Source: an uncultured Eubacteriales bacterium
GTDB lineage: Bacteria; Bacillota; Clostridia; Christensenellales; CAG-917
NCBI GenBank assembly: GCA_900553825.1
Contig: USEV01000004.1
Span: 1-15,583, forward strand
Length of the DNA: 15,583 nt
Reading direction: 5' to 3'
This document shows, piece by piece, positions 1 to 6,933 of the stretch (its first letter is position 1; each line of letters opens with the position of its first letter). The notes beneath the pieces were generated by a model, which saw only the letters and a list, made by a program, of their open reading frames with translations, was not told where the DNA came from and ran no database searches. Made by a program: the position numbers and the translations under genes.

Positions 1-40
1 CTCTACGTCTCGTGGGCTCGGAGATGTGTATAAGAGACAG
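1..40 (+). other. Untrimmed Illumina Nextera (Tn5) adapter
   Basis: Bases 22-40 are exactly the 19-bp Tn5 mosaic end AGATGTGTATAAGAGACAG. Bases 7-21 (GTCTCGTGGGCTCGG) are the Nextera read-2 adapter arm that precedes it. The first six bases, CTCTAC, match the end of the i7 index I remember for N712. This is library-preparation sequence, not organism DNA; genomic sequence begins at 41. Translated antisense in the frame of the adjoining gene it gives the well-known contaminant peptide CLLYTSPSPRD, and in another frame VSYTHLRAHET. Confidence 0.98.
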
Positions 41-1302
41 CGCTTAACTTTACCGACGAGGACCGCGTCGCGGACATTTTCGCCCACATACACGGCATAG
101 TCGCCCGCAGGGAGCAGATAGCGGGAATTTTCGTCGTCGAACAAGGCGATGTCGTCAAGCCTTGCGGAAAGCACGGCGGTTGCGGATTCGCCGGCGTCGA
201 GGGTGAGCTTGTCAAACGCGGCAAGAGTCAGCCTCGGCGCGCCTCCCTCGTATTTCGGGAAGCCTATGTAGAGTTGCACAACCTCGCTCCCCGTACGCTC
301 GCCCGTGTTTTTTACATTCACTTTCACGCTCACGGTTTCGCCCTTTGAGGCAATCTCGGAAGGCTCAAGGGAAAATGTCGTGTAGCCGAGCCCGAAGCCG
401 AAGGGGAAGAGCACCTTTTCTTCCGCGAAGGTGTTGAAATAGCGGTAACCGACATAGATGTCCTCGGCGTACACATTGAACTTTTTGCCGCCGAAGTTGG
501 GCGCGGAGGGGTAGTCGGAATACTTGCGGGCGAGGGTGTCGGTCAGCCTGCCCGCGGGCTCGCGTTTTCCCGTCAGGACATCGGCAAGCGCGTTGCCGCT
601 CTCCATTCCGCCCTGCCATGCGACGAGCAACGCGGAGAGAGGGTAGTCCTCAACCCAGCCGAAATCCATGTTGCCCCCTATGTTCATGACGACGACAACG
701 CGCCCGAACGCCGAGCACACGCGGTCAAGCATCTTTTTCTCCTCGGGGGCGAGGTAATAGCTGCCCTCGGCGAGGCGGTTGTCGCGGTCCTCGCCGGCGG
801 AGCGCCCTATTATAAAAACAGCGACATCGGCGCGTGTCGCCGCGGCGTCAATCTCTTCCTGCGACAGCACGAATTCGGGGTGAGAGAACGGCCAATGTCC
901 CCAGAAGCCGTTTTCAGCGGGGTATTTCCCGACGAGCTCGCGGTAGCGTGAAAGGAGAGTCGCGTCCAGAGCGACGCCCGCCTTTTCCAGCCCCTCGACG
1001 GGGCTCACCAGATACGGCGTCTTGACATCGCCGCCCGAGCCGTAGCCGACATAGAACCAGTCCAGCTGACAGCGCCCAAAGAGCGCGACCTTCGCGTCCT
1101 TTGAGAGGGGGAGCACCCCGTCGTTTTTCAGAAGCACCGCGCCGTCGGCTGCGAGCTCGCGGCAAAGGGATGAGATTTCCGGCGACACGGATTTTGTCGC
1201 GGCGTCGCCGCCCTGCGCCTGGGAGAGTCCGCCCGCCGCCGCTCCGACGATTCTGGATATGATGCGGGTCATGCCGTCGACGATTTTGCGTTTGAGTCTC
1301 AT
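41..1302 (-). CDS. Glycoside hydrolase family 3 (beta-glucosidase-like), domain-inverted, 3' end missing
   Basis: About 420 residues are visible. They resemble the alpha/beta-sandwich domain of GH3 enzymes (family: beta-glucosidases, beta-xylosidases, N-acetylglucosaminidases) followed by the fibronectin-III-like domain. Visible motifs are DGAVLLKNDGVLPL (53-66), FIIGRSAGEDRDN (163-175), EDIYVGYRYF (280-289) and FPFGFGLGYTTF (299-310). In most GH3 proteins a TIM barrel carrying the nucleophile Asp precedes this domain. Here an in-frame stop at 1324-1326 lies just upstream of the start, so the barrel, if present, must follow; this is the inverted order known from Ruminococcus albus and Butyrivibrio fibrisolvens enzymes. 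The ATG at 1302 has a GAGGA ribosome site 8 bases upstream. No convincing signal peptide, so probably cytoplasmic. The gene runs into the adapter with no stop, so substrate and full length cannot be told. A solitary sandwich-plus-FnIII protein is less likely. Confidence 0.9.
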
Positions 1303-1332
1303 TCGTGTTTCCTCAAAGATGGCTTATATTGC

Positions 1333-1353
1333 AAAAAAGGGCGTTTAAGCCCT
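1333..1353 (-). terminator. Intrinsic terminator after tmcAL
   Basis: Read on the minus strand, the sequence forms AGGGC-TTAAAC-GCCCT followed by a run of six T. It starts 14 bases after the tmcAL stop and ends about 30 bases before the GH3 start. It probably separates the two minus-strand genes, though the stem is only 5 bp and may leak. I saw no convincing separate promoter for the GH3 gene in the remaining gap. Confidence 0.7.
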
Positions 1354-1366
1354 CGTTTTGTCGTGA

Positions 1367-2479
1367 TTAAAGTTGATTTGTTTCGGGAGCGCAGAGGCGC
1401 AGGATTTTCGCCGCGCGCTCGTCGAGGTCGACGAGCGGCCGCACCGGATGTCCCTCCGGGCAGTCGGACGGCTTGTAGAAGAAGTAGCCTTCGGATCCCG
1501 CAAGCAGGGAAAACAGCTGGCGTTTCTTGCGCTCGGCAACCGCGAGCACCGTGGTGTACGGCAGATTTTGCGCGGCAAGACCTACGAGCTCCTTGGTCAC
1601 TCCGCAGGCGGCGGACGCCGCTATGCGCTTTATCGTGGAGCGCGTGTAACGCTTTGTCGTGAGGCACAGAAATTCCTCGAATGTGTTGAACTCCGTGCGC
1701 GAAATTCTGTTCTCCATGCCCTCGGAGATGTTCGCAAGCTCGCCCAGCTCGTCCGCCGTCTTTGTGCGCATGGCGTAGGTGGACACCGTGCCGTATTTCG
1801 CCGCGTCCGTCGGGTGGGGGATTTTCACGAATTCGGGCACGAGAGCGGAGTAGTCCTTGCCCTCCTGCATGAGAGTGCGGATTTTGGTCGACGAGGCGAT
1901 TGTCTTGTTGTTGTCGGGCTTTCTTTCGATGCTCAGAAATTGCACCTTGTCGCCGTATTTCGCGCCTGCTTTGATGTATTCGACGCCCAGTATGTTGTTG
2001 GGAGCCTTGACGAGGTTGGCTATGTCGGGGCGTATCTTGTCCAGGGCAAGCGTGCGGGATTTTGCGACGGAGTAGCCCTCGGAGAGGAAGCCGCGCAGCA
2101 TATGCTGCATATCGCGTGATTCGCTCTGCATGAACTCCGCGACATACTGGAGCTCCTCGAGCTCCTTTGTTTCGCTGCCGAAGCAGAGGGTGTAGGAGCC
2201 GAGCATTGAAAGCGTCTTGAGCGCGCCTTCGGCAAAGGATTTTGCGGGGGAGAGGGTGTAGACGGTGGGGAGCTCGATGACGAGGTCCGCCCCCGCTTCG
2301 ATTGCCCATGCCGCGCGGGTGTACTTGTCCTGCACGCAGATGTCGCCGCGCTCGGTGAAAGAGCCGCTCATCACGACCACGAGCGCGTCGGGCTTCGTCT
2401 CCCTTTTCGCCTTCTTGAGGTGTTTGAGATGTCCGTTGTGGAAGGGGTTGTATTCCGCAATAACTGCCGTGATTTTCAC
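1367..2479 (-). CDS. tmcAL: tRNA(Met) cytidine acetate ligase TmcAL (YlbM)
   Basis: 370 residues. In characterised members TmcAL activates acetate with ATP and acetylates the wobble cytidine (C34) of elongator tRNA-Met to N4-acetylcytidine in the cytoplasm. The N terminus AEYNPFHNGH (8-17) carries the HxGH nucleotidyltransferase motif (H14, H17). MSGSFTERGD (37-46), PNNILGVEYIKA (160-171) and SSTKIR (196-201) are further recognisable family stretches. The length is near the usual ~400. I chose the GTG at 2479 because it has a GAGGAG Shine-Dalgarno 7 bases upstream and gives the family-like start MKITAVIAEYNPFHNGH. The in-frame ATG at 2494 would add five residues but has only AAGGA two bases away. 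The gene is divergent from pta-ackA, an arrangement I recall from Clostridium; the neighbours produce its substrate, acetate. Confidence 0.93.
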   Translation of the reverse strand: MKITAVIAEYNPFHNGHLKHLKKAKRETKPDALVVVMSGSFTERGDICVQDKYTRAAWAIEAGADLVIELPTVYTLSPAKSFAEGALKTLSMLGSYTLCFGSETKELEELQYVAEFMQSESRDMQHMLRGFLSEGYSVAKSRTLALDKIRPDIANLVKAPNNILGVEYIKAGAKYGDKVQFLSIERKPDNNKTIASSTKIRTLMQEGKDYSALVPEFVKIPHPTDAAKYGTVSTYAMRTKTADELGELANISEGMENRISRTEFNTFEEFLCLTTKRYTRSTIKRIAASAACGVTKELVGLAAQNLPYTTVLAVAERKKRQLFSLLAGSEGYFFYKPSDCPEGHPVRPLVDLDERAAKILRLCAPETNQL

Positions 2480-2486
2480 CGAATTG

Positions 2487-2492
2487 CTCCTC
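2487..2492 (-). promoter_or_regulatory. Shine-Dalgarno deciding the GTG start of tmcAL
   Basis: GAGGAG on the minus strand, 7 bases before the GTG at 2479. It lies inside the coding span that the alternative ATG at 2494 would use, which favours the shorter protein. Confidence 0.7.
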
Positions 2493-2499
2493 ATATTCC

Positions 2500-2528
2500 T
2501 TGCTTTTTTCGGGTTGCAGTTCTATAAT
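2500..2528 (+). promoter_or_regulatory. Predicted sigma-A promoter for pta-ackA
   Basis: The -35 is TTGCTT (2500-2505) and the -10 is a perfect TATAAT (2523-2528), spaced 17 bp. The predicted start near 2535 leaves a leader of about 43 bases before pta. The -10 overlaps that of the divergent tmcAL promoter. The -35 matches consensus at only three of six positions. Confidence 0.6.
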
Positions 2529-2552
2529 ATAACCTGCGCAAAAGAAAATCAA
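2524..2552 (-). promoter_or_regulatory. Predicted sigma-A promoter for tmcAL
   Basis: On the minus strand TTGATT (2552-2547) and TATTAT (2529-2524) are spaced 17 bp. The predicted start is near 2517, leaving a leader of about 38 bases to the GTG. The -10 shares five base pairs with the pta -10, so only one polymerase could occupy the site at a time. Confidence 0.55.
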
Positions 2553-2577
2553 ACATATAAACGAAATTGAGGTGCTT

Positions 2578-3579
2578 ATGTCCGAGTTTCTCACTCATCT
2601 GCTCGAAAGGGCTTCCAAGCTCAAAAAGACAATCGCGCTTGCGGAAGGCAACGACCCCCGCGTGGCGCAGGCGGCCGAAATCCTCACCCGCGACAAGATC
2701 TGCTCCGTGGTGTTGGTCGGCAACGAAAACGAAATCAAGAGCCTTTACCCCGACTTCAAGTTCAAGGGCGTGAAGTTCATGGACCCCTCCTCCAACGAGG
2801 ATTATGTCAAGAAGTACGCCAAGAAGCTTTACGAGCTCCGCAAGGAAAAGGGCATGACCGAGGAAGTCGCCCTGCGCACCATACGCGGCAACAATATGTT
2901 CTTTGCCTGCACGGCGCTCAAATGCGGCGATGTGGACGGCGTGGTCGGCGGCGCGGTGTTCTCCTCCGCGGATGTTTCCAGGGCGGCGTTCCAGGTCATC
3001 AAGGCGGCGCCCGGCATCAAGAGCGTTTCCAGCTGCTTTGTAATGATACCCCCCGAAGGGTTCAAATACGCCCACGCTCCCGCGTTCATCTTCGCGGACT
3101 GCGCGGTCATTCCCTATCCCACATCCGAACAGCTCGCCGACATCGTTCAGGCGGCGTATTTCAGCGCGAAACAGATTGTGGAAGTCGAGCCCAAAATCGC
3201 GATGCTTTCCTTCTCGACAAAGGGCAGCGCGCAGCATGAGAGCGTGGACAAGGTCCGCGCGGCATACGCCCTCGTCAAGGCGGCGCACCCCTACATCGAT
3301 GTGGACGGAGAGCTCCAGCTCGACGCCGCTATCGTCGAAAGCGTCGGGGAAAAGAAAGCCCCCAACAGCTCCATCGCAGGTCACGCCAATGTGCTCGTGT
3401 TCCCCAACCTCGACGCGGGCAACATCGGCTACAAGCTCGCACAGCGTTTCGGCGGTTGCATGGCAGTCGGCCCCATCATGCAGGGTCTTGCGCTTCCCGT
3501 CAACGACCTTTCCCGCGGTTGCACCGCCGACGATATCGTCGCAGTCGCCGCAATCACGGCTTTGCAGTCCGTCAAGTGA
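2578..3579 (+). CDS. pta: Phosphate acetyltransferase
   Basis: 333 residues, typical of the short single-domain Pta of Firmicutes. It interconverts acetyl-CoA plus phosphate with acetyl phosphate plus CoA, the first step of acetate formation. Recognisable family sequence includes [15 protein letters not shown] near the N terminus, the VDGVVGGA stretch (about 120-127), [18 protein letters not shown] [14 protein letters not shown] near 215, and the C-terminal [20 protein letters not shown] followed by GPIMQGL. The ATG at 2578 is chosen because GAGG (2569-2572) lies 5 bases upstream; an in-frame GTG at 2572 overlaps that site. It is co-transcribed with ackA, 11 bases downstream, from the promoter at 2500-2528. 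Confidence 0.96.
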   Translation: MSEFLTHLLERASKLKKTIALAEGNDPRVAQAAEILTRDKICSVVLVGNENEIKSLYPDFKFKGVKFMDPSSNEDYVKKYAKKLYELRKEKGMTEEVALRTIRGNNMFFACTALKCGDVDGVVGGAVFSSADVSRAAFQVIKAAPGIKSVSSCFVMIPPEGFKYAHAPAFIFADCAVIPYPTSEQLADIVQAAYFSAKQIVEVEPKIAMLSFSTKGSAQHESVDKVRAAYALVKAAHPYIDVDGELQLDAAIVESVGEKKAPNSSIAGHANVLVFPNLDAGNIGYKLAQRFGGCMAVGPIMQGLALPVNDLSRGCTADDIVAVAAITALQSVK

Positions 3580-3590
3580 GAGAGGGCAGT

Positions 3591-4793
3591 ATGAACATTC
3601 TTGTCATCAACGCCGGTAGTTCCTCGCTGAAATATCAGCTCATCGACATCGCCACCGAAAAGATGCTCCTCAAGGGCATCTGCGAGCGCATCACAATGAA
3701 GGGCGGCTCCATCACCCAGAAGACCGCCGACGGCAGGACTTTCCATCTCGAATCCGAGATGCCCACCCACAAGGAAGCAATCCGCCTCGTGTTGCAGGCA
3801 CTCATCGACGAAAAGGCGGGGGCAATCAAATCCGTCTCCGAAATAGGCGCCGTGGGTCATCGCGTGCTCCACAGCGGCGAGGACTTCCATTCCTCCGTCA
3901 TCATCGACGACGAAGTGGTCAGAATCTGCGAAAAGAACGCGGAGCTCGGGCCCCTTCATATGCCCGGCAACATCGCCTGCATCAAGAGCTGCCGCGAGGT
4001 CATGCCCGATGTCCCCATGGTTGCCGTCTTCGACACCACATTCCATTCAACAATGCCCCCCAAGGCGTTCATGTACGGCATTCCGTACAGCGTCTACAAG
4101 GAGTACAAGATAAGGCGCTACGGTTTCCACGGCACGAGTCACAAGTTCGTGAGCAGCGAGGCAGTCGCACTCCTCGGCAAAAAGGACAGCAAAATCGTCG
4201 TCTGCCACCTCGGCAACGGCTCCAGCATCTCCGCGGTCAGGGACGGGAAGTGCATCGACACCTCAATGGGCTTCACGCCTCTCGAAGGGCTCATCATGGG
4301 CACCAGGAGCGGGGATATCGACCCTGCCGCAGTGGAATTTCTGCGTGAAAAGCTCGGCATGACCCCCGAGGACACCGTGCAGTATCTCAACAAGAAGTGC
4401 GGTATGCTCGGCATAAGCGAGCTGGATTCCGATATGCGTGTGCTCGAAAAGGCGATAGGCGAGGGCAACGAGCTCGCAACCCTTGCGGTCGATGCGGCGG
4501 CATACCGCATCAAGAAGTACATCGGCTCCTACATCGCCGCGCTCGGCGGAGTTGACGCAATCGTGTTCACCGGCGGCATCGGCGAGAACAGCTCGTATAT
4601 GCGCAAGCTCGTCATGAGCGACATGGAGTGCTTCGGCGTGGACTTCGATTTCGAGGAGAACGAAAAGCGCGTAGACGGCGTGCATTACCTCTCCACCGAA
4701 GAGAGCAAGGTCAAGGTCATGGTCATTCCCACCAACGAGGAACTCTCCATCGCACGCGAAACCCGCGACCTCGTGCAGGCGGCGCAAAAGTGA
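3591..4793 (+). CDS. ackA: Acetate kinase
   Basis: 400 residues, the normal family length. It converts acetyl phosphate plus ADP to acetate plus ATP, giving substrate-level ATP in fermentation. Family signatures are NAGSSSLKYQL (7-17), GHRVLHSGE (89-97, with R91), the catalytic aspartate in VFDTTFH (D148), HGTSHK (180-185), MGTRSGDIDP (236-245, with R239), TGGIGENS (327-334) and TNEE (381-384). All expected ASKHA-fold active-site residues that I could place are present. The start at 3591 has AGAGGG four bases upstream and matches the standard family N terminus; upstream in-frame sequence is pta coding sequence in another frame. It forms an operon with pta. Confidence 0.97.
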   Translation: MNILVINAGSSSLKYQLIDIATEKMLLKGICERITMKGGSITQKTADGRTFHLESEMPTHKEAIRLVLQALIDEKAGAIKSVSEIGAVGHRVLHSGEDFHSSVIIDDEVVRICEKNAELGPLHMPGNIACIKSCREVMPDVPMVAVFDTTFHSTMPPKAFMYGIPYSVYKEYKIRRYGFHGTSHKFVSSEAVALLGKKDSKIVVCHLGNGSSISAVRDGKCIDTSMGFTPLEGLIMGTRSGDIDPAAVEFLREKLGMTPEDTVQYLNKKCGMLGISELDSDMRVLEKAIGEGNELATLAVDAAAYRIKKYIGSYIAALGGVDAIVFTGGIGENSSYMRKLVMSDMECFGVDFDFEENEKRVDGVHYLSTEESKVKVMVIPTNEELSIARETRDLVQAAQK

Positions 4794-4827
4794 GCCGCGA
4801 AGGGCGCATCAAAATGCCGCAAACCGT

Positions 4828-4856
4828 TTGACAAGGGTTGCGATATTATATATAAT
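4828..4856 (+). promoter_or_regulatory. Perfect consensus sigma-A promoter for rpmF
   Basis: TTGACA (4828-4833) and TATAAT (4851-4856) are both exact consensus with the ideal 17-bp spacer. The predicted start is near 4863, about 26 bases before rpmF. The -10 lies in a perfect 12-bp palindrome, ATTATATATAAT (4845-4856). It is the strongest-looking promoter in the window. Confidence 0.9.
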
Positions 4857-4888
4857 CATTGAAGTTAGAAATTACGGAGGACAGATAA

Positions 4889-5074
4889 ATGGCAGTACCC
4901 AAAAATAAAGTGAGCAAGTCCAAGACGAATTCCCGTTTCGCGAACTGGAAGGTTTCCGCTCCCGGGCTTGCAGAGTGCCCGCAGTGCCACGAGCTCATCA
5001 AGAGCCACACCGTGTGCCCCAAGTGCGGATACTACAAGGGCAAGGAAGTCGTGCAACCCAAAGAAGAGAAGTAA
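4889..5074 (+). CDS. rpmF: 50S ribosomal protein L32, zinc-binding form
   Basis: 61 residues. It is a small component of the large ribosomal subunit. The start MAVPKNKVSKSKTNSR is characteristic of L32. Two CxxC pairs, C30-P-Q-C33 and C43-P-K-C46, form a zinc ribbon, so this is the zinc-containing paralogue type, not the Cys-free one. GGAGG lies 8 bases before the ATG. It has its own consensus promoter and a terminator directly after its stop, so it can be transcribed mostly as a single gene. In many relatives the DUF177 protein YlbN/YceD precedes rpmF; none is encoded in the 95-base gap here. Confidence 0.97.
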   Translation: MAVPKNKVSKSKTNSRFANWKVSAPGLAECPQCHELIKSHTVCPKCGYYKGKEVVQPKEEK

Positions 5075-5078
5075 CGAG

Positions 5079-5106
5079 AAGAGCGGCTGTCGTCGCTCTT
5101 TTTTTT
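5079..5106 (+). terminator. Intrinsic terminator between rpmF and plsX
   Basis: AAGAGCG (5079-5085), an 8-base loop, CGCTCTT (5094-5100), then T through 5106, giving eight T in a row from 5099. It starts five bases after the rpmF stop and ends 13 bases before the plsX start. plsX-rnc would then depend on read-through from rpmF, since I found no good promoter in between. Confidence 0.8.
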
Positions 5107-5119
5107 GACAAAGCGAGTT

Positions 5120-6151
5120 ATGAAAATCATCGTTGATGCGTCGGGCGGCGACTACGCGCCGCGTGAAACAGTGCTGGGAGCGTTGGACGCCCTTGCACAG
5201 AAAAAGAGTTTGTATGTCGTCCTTGTGGGCGATAAAGCCGCGATTGAGTCGGTGCTTGCGGGGCAGAGCTACGATGTGACCCGTCTGGAAATCGTCCATG
5301 CGCCGGAAGTCATTACCAACGACGACGCCCCGACCAACGCCATAAGAGAGAAGAAGGAAAGCTCCATCGTGAAGGGGCTGGAACTGCTCGCCGCGGACCA
5401 GGACGCCCTCGGCTTCGTGTCGGCGGGTCCCACGGGTGCGGTGCTCGTCGGCGCTTATATGAAGCTAGGCAGAATCAAGGGCGTCTCCCGCCCCGCACTC
5501 GCGCCTGCGCTTCCCACGGCAAAGGGCAAACCCGTCATCCTCTGCGATTGCGGCGCGAATGTGGACTGCAAACCGCTCAACCTTCTTCACTTCGCAATCA
5601 TGGCAAGCGCGTTCTCCTGCGCGCTCACCGACGGAGTCAAACCCGTCGTCGGGTTGCTCAACAACGGCGCCGAGGACAAGAAGGGCAACGAGCTCACCCG
5701 CGAGGCGTTCGCGTTGCTCAAAGCCTCTCCCTACATCGACTTCAAAGGCAGCTGCGAAGCGCGCGATATGCTTTCAGGCGACTTCGATGTGGTGGTTGCG
5801 GACGGCTTCAACGGCAACATAGCCCTGAAATCCGCCGAAGGCACCGCGGGGCTCATCTTCAAGGTGTTGCTCGACGGAGTGCAGAAGGGCGGTCTCCGCG
5901 CAAAACTCGGCGCGTTGCTCCTTAAACCCGTGCTCAAGGATGTCAAAAAGAAGATGGATTACAACAGTCAGGGCGGCGCCTGCTTCCTGGGTGTGAACAA
6001 GGTCGTCGTCAAGGCGCATGGCGCAAGCGGCAGAAAGTCCATTGCCGCAAGCATACTGCAGGCGAGAAGGCTCGCGAAGTCCGGCATCGTGGAGAAGATA
6101 CGGGCGGCAGTCGGCGCAACCGACGCCGGGAAAGATGAGAACGGAGATTGA
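5120..6151 (+). CDS. plsX: Phosphate acyltransferase PlsX
   Basis: 343 residues, usual length. It makes acyl phosphate from acyl-ACP, the first step of phosphatidic acid synthesis with PlsY; the family is a soluble, membrane-associated enzyme. The N terminus MKIIVDASGGDYAPRE matches the PlsX signature (DAMGGDxAP in most members; here Met is Ser). Other family stretches are PTNAIREKKESSIVKGLELLA, SAGPTGAVLVGAYMKLGRIKGVSRPALAP and VADGFNGNIALKSAEG. The ATG at 5120 is preferred over an in-frame TTG at 5105 that lies in the terminator T-run. Its ribosome site is weak (GCGAG). The 3' end overlaps rnc by 17 bases, so acpP and fab genes often found between them are absent here. Confidence 0.95.
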   Translation: MKIIVDASGGDYAPRETVLGALDALAQKKSLYVVLVGDKAAIESVLAGQSYDVTRLEIVHAPEVITNDDAPTNAIREKKESSIVKGLELLAADQDALGFVSAGPTGAVLVGAYMKLGRIKGVSRPALAPALPTAKGKPVILCDCGANVDCKPLNLLHFAIMASAFSCALTDGVKPVVGLLNNGAEDKKGNELTREAFALLKASPYIDFKGSCEARDMLSGDFDVVVADGFNGNIALKSAEGTAGLIFKVLLDGVQKGGLRAKLGALLLKPVLKDVKKKMDYNSQGGACFLGVNKVVVKAHGASGRKSIAASILQARRLAKSGIVEKIRAAVGATDAGKDENGD

Positions 6152-6803
6152 AAAGAAACTGAAATACAAGTTCCGTGACGGCGCGCTCCTCGAGCGCGCT
6201 TTCACGCACTCTTCGGCGCCCTCCGGCAAGCCCGATTACCAGAGCCTTGAATTTCTGGGCGACAGCGTGCTCAGCTTTGTCGTGTCCAAGCGTCTTTTTG
6301 CCGCGCACCCCTCCGCAAACGAGGGCAAGCTCACCAAAATGCGCGCCTGCGTCGTAAGTACCGAGCCCCTCGCCGAGGCTGTAAGGGCACTCGGAATCTC
6401 GGGTTACATCGTCGCGGGCGAACACGAAATAGAGCACGGTCTGCGCGAGAACAACTCAATCCTTTGCGACATCTACGAATCAGTGACCGCGGCGATATTC
6501 CTCGACGGCGGCATGGGCGCGGCGGAGGATTTCATCGTGCGCACCCTCGGTTCCGTCATCGGTTCCGCGTCGTCCGCGATCAAAAAGGCGGACGCGAAGT
6601 CACGCCTGAACGAGTACGCCTTGAAGCACGGCACCACCGCAACCTACCGCGAAACGGCGCGGGAGGGTAGTCCGGAAAATCCCGTTTTCGAGTTCGAGGC
6701 AGTGCTCGGCGACAAGGTCATGGGCTCGGGCAGAGGCGCGACGAAGCGCGAAGCGCAGCAAATCGCGGCACAAAAAGCCCTGGATAAGCTGACAAAGGTC
6801 TGA
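6135..6803 (+). CDS. rnc: Ribonuclease III
   Basis: 222 residues, the normal length. It cleaves double-stranded RNA in rRNA precursors and mRNAs as a dimer. The N-terminal nuclease domain (about 1-145) has the signature YQSLEFLGDSVL (35-46) and DIYESVTAAIFLDGG (112-126). By alignment from memory E39, D43, D112 and E115 correspond to E. coli E41, D45, D114 and E117, the metal-binding set. The usual N-E-R before LEFLGD is Y-Q-S here. A double-stranded-RNA-binding domain occupies about 150-220 (SRLNEYALKHG to REAQQIAAQKALDKL). The ATG at 6135 lies inside the plsX end with GGG/AAAG sequence just upstream, suggesting translational coupling. Confidence 0.95.
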   Translation: MRTEIEKKLKYKFRDGALLERAFTHSSAPSGKPDYQSLEFLGDSVLSFVVSKRLFAAHPSANEGKLTKMRACVVSTEPLAEAVRALGISGYIVAGEHEIEHGLRENNSILCDIYESVTAAIFLDGGMGAAEDFIVRTLGSVIGSASSAIKKADAKSRLNEYALKHGTTATYRETAREGSPENPVFEFEAVLGDKVMGSGRGATKREAQQIAAQKALDKLTKV

Positions 6804-6877
6804 AAACTGTCGTTTTTCGACGATGTTTCACAAATTGCAAAATCCGAAAATTTCCTCTCAACAGTGATTATTTTGCA

Positions 6878-6907
6878 CAAAACGCCGCGATGTTTCACGG
6901 TGTTTTG
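6878..6907 (+). terminator. Possible weak terminator or structured 3' end of rnc
   Basis: CAAAACGCCG (6878-6887) can pair with CGGTGTTTTG (6898-6907), 10 bp with one G-U, around a 10-base loop that contains most of repeat copy two. The T-run after the GC core is short and interrupted (TTTTGATGTTT), so terminator activity is uncertain. Confidence 0.3.
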
Positions 6908-6933
6908 ATGTTTCACGCAGTTTTGTGAAACAT
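6908..6933 (+). repeat. Perfect 9-bp inverted repeat upstream of smc
   Basis: ATGTTTCAC (6908-6916), spacer GCAGTTTT, GTGAAACAT (6925-6933). It has no T-run after it, so it is not a terminator. It lies about 47-72 bases upstream of the predicted smc transcription start, a typical place for an operator. It directly abuts the hairpin at 6878-6907. Confidence 0.7.

Noticed and set aside
3..224. Small minus-strand frame ending VSYTHLRAHET
   Set aside because: Its end is translated adapter sequence and the rest is a shadow of the GH3 gene.
1373..2119. Long plus-strand reading frame opposite tmcAL
   Set aside because: High GC and strong third-position bias open long antisense frames; the product is low-complexity and unlike any family, while the minus-strand frame is clear TmcAL.
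2572..2577. GTG at 2572 as the pta start
   Set aside because: It overlaps the GAGG ribosome site that is well placed for the ATG at 2578.
5105..5110. TTGACA as a -35 for plsX, or TTG at 5105 as the plsX start
   Set aside because: At 17-bp spacing the -10 would be CATCGT inside the gene, and the TTG sits in the terminator T-run; ATG at 5120 gives the standard PlsX N terminus.
5163..5170. GTGAAACA half-site inside plsX
   Set aside because: A single isolated 8-mer in coding sequence (Arg-Glu-Thr codons); about 0.5 such matches are expected by chance in the window.
6891..6932. A complete parS site
   Set aside because: None of the four half-sites is followed by a matching second half without a gap; only the pair split by 8 bases has parS geometry.
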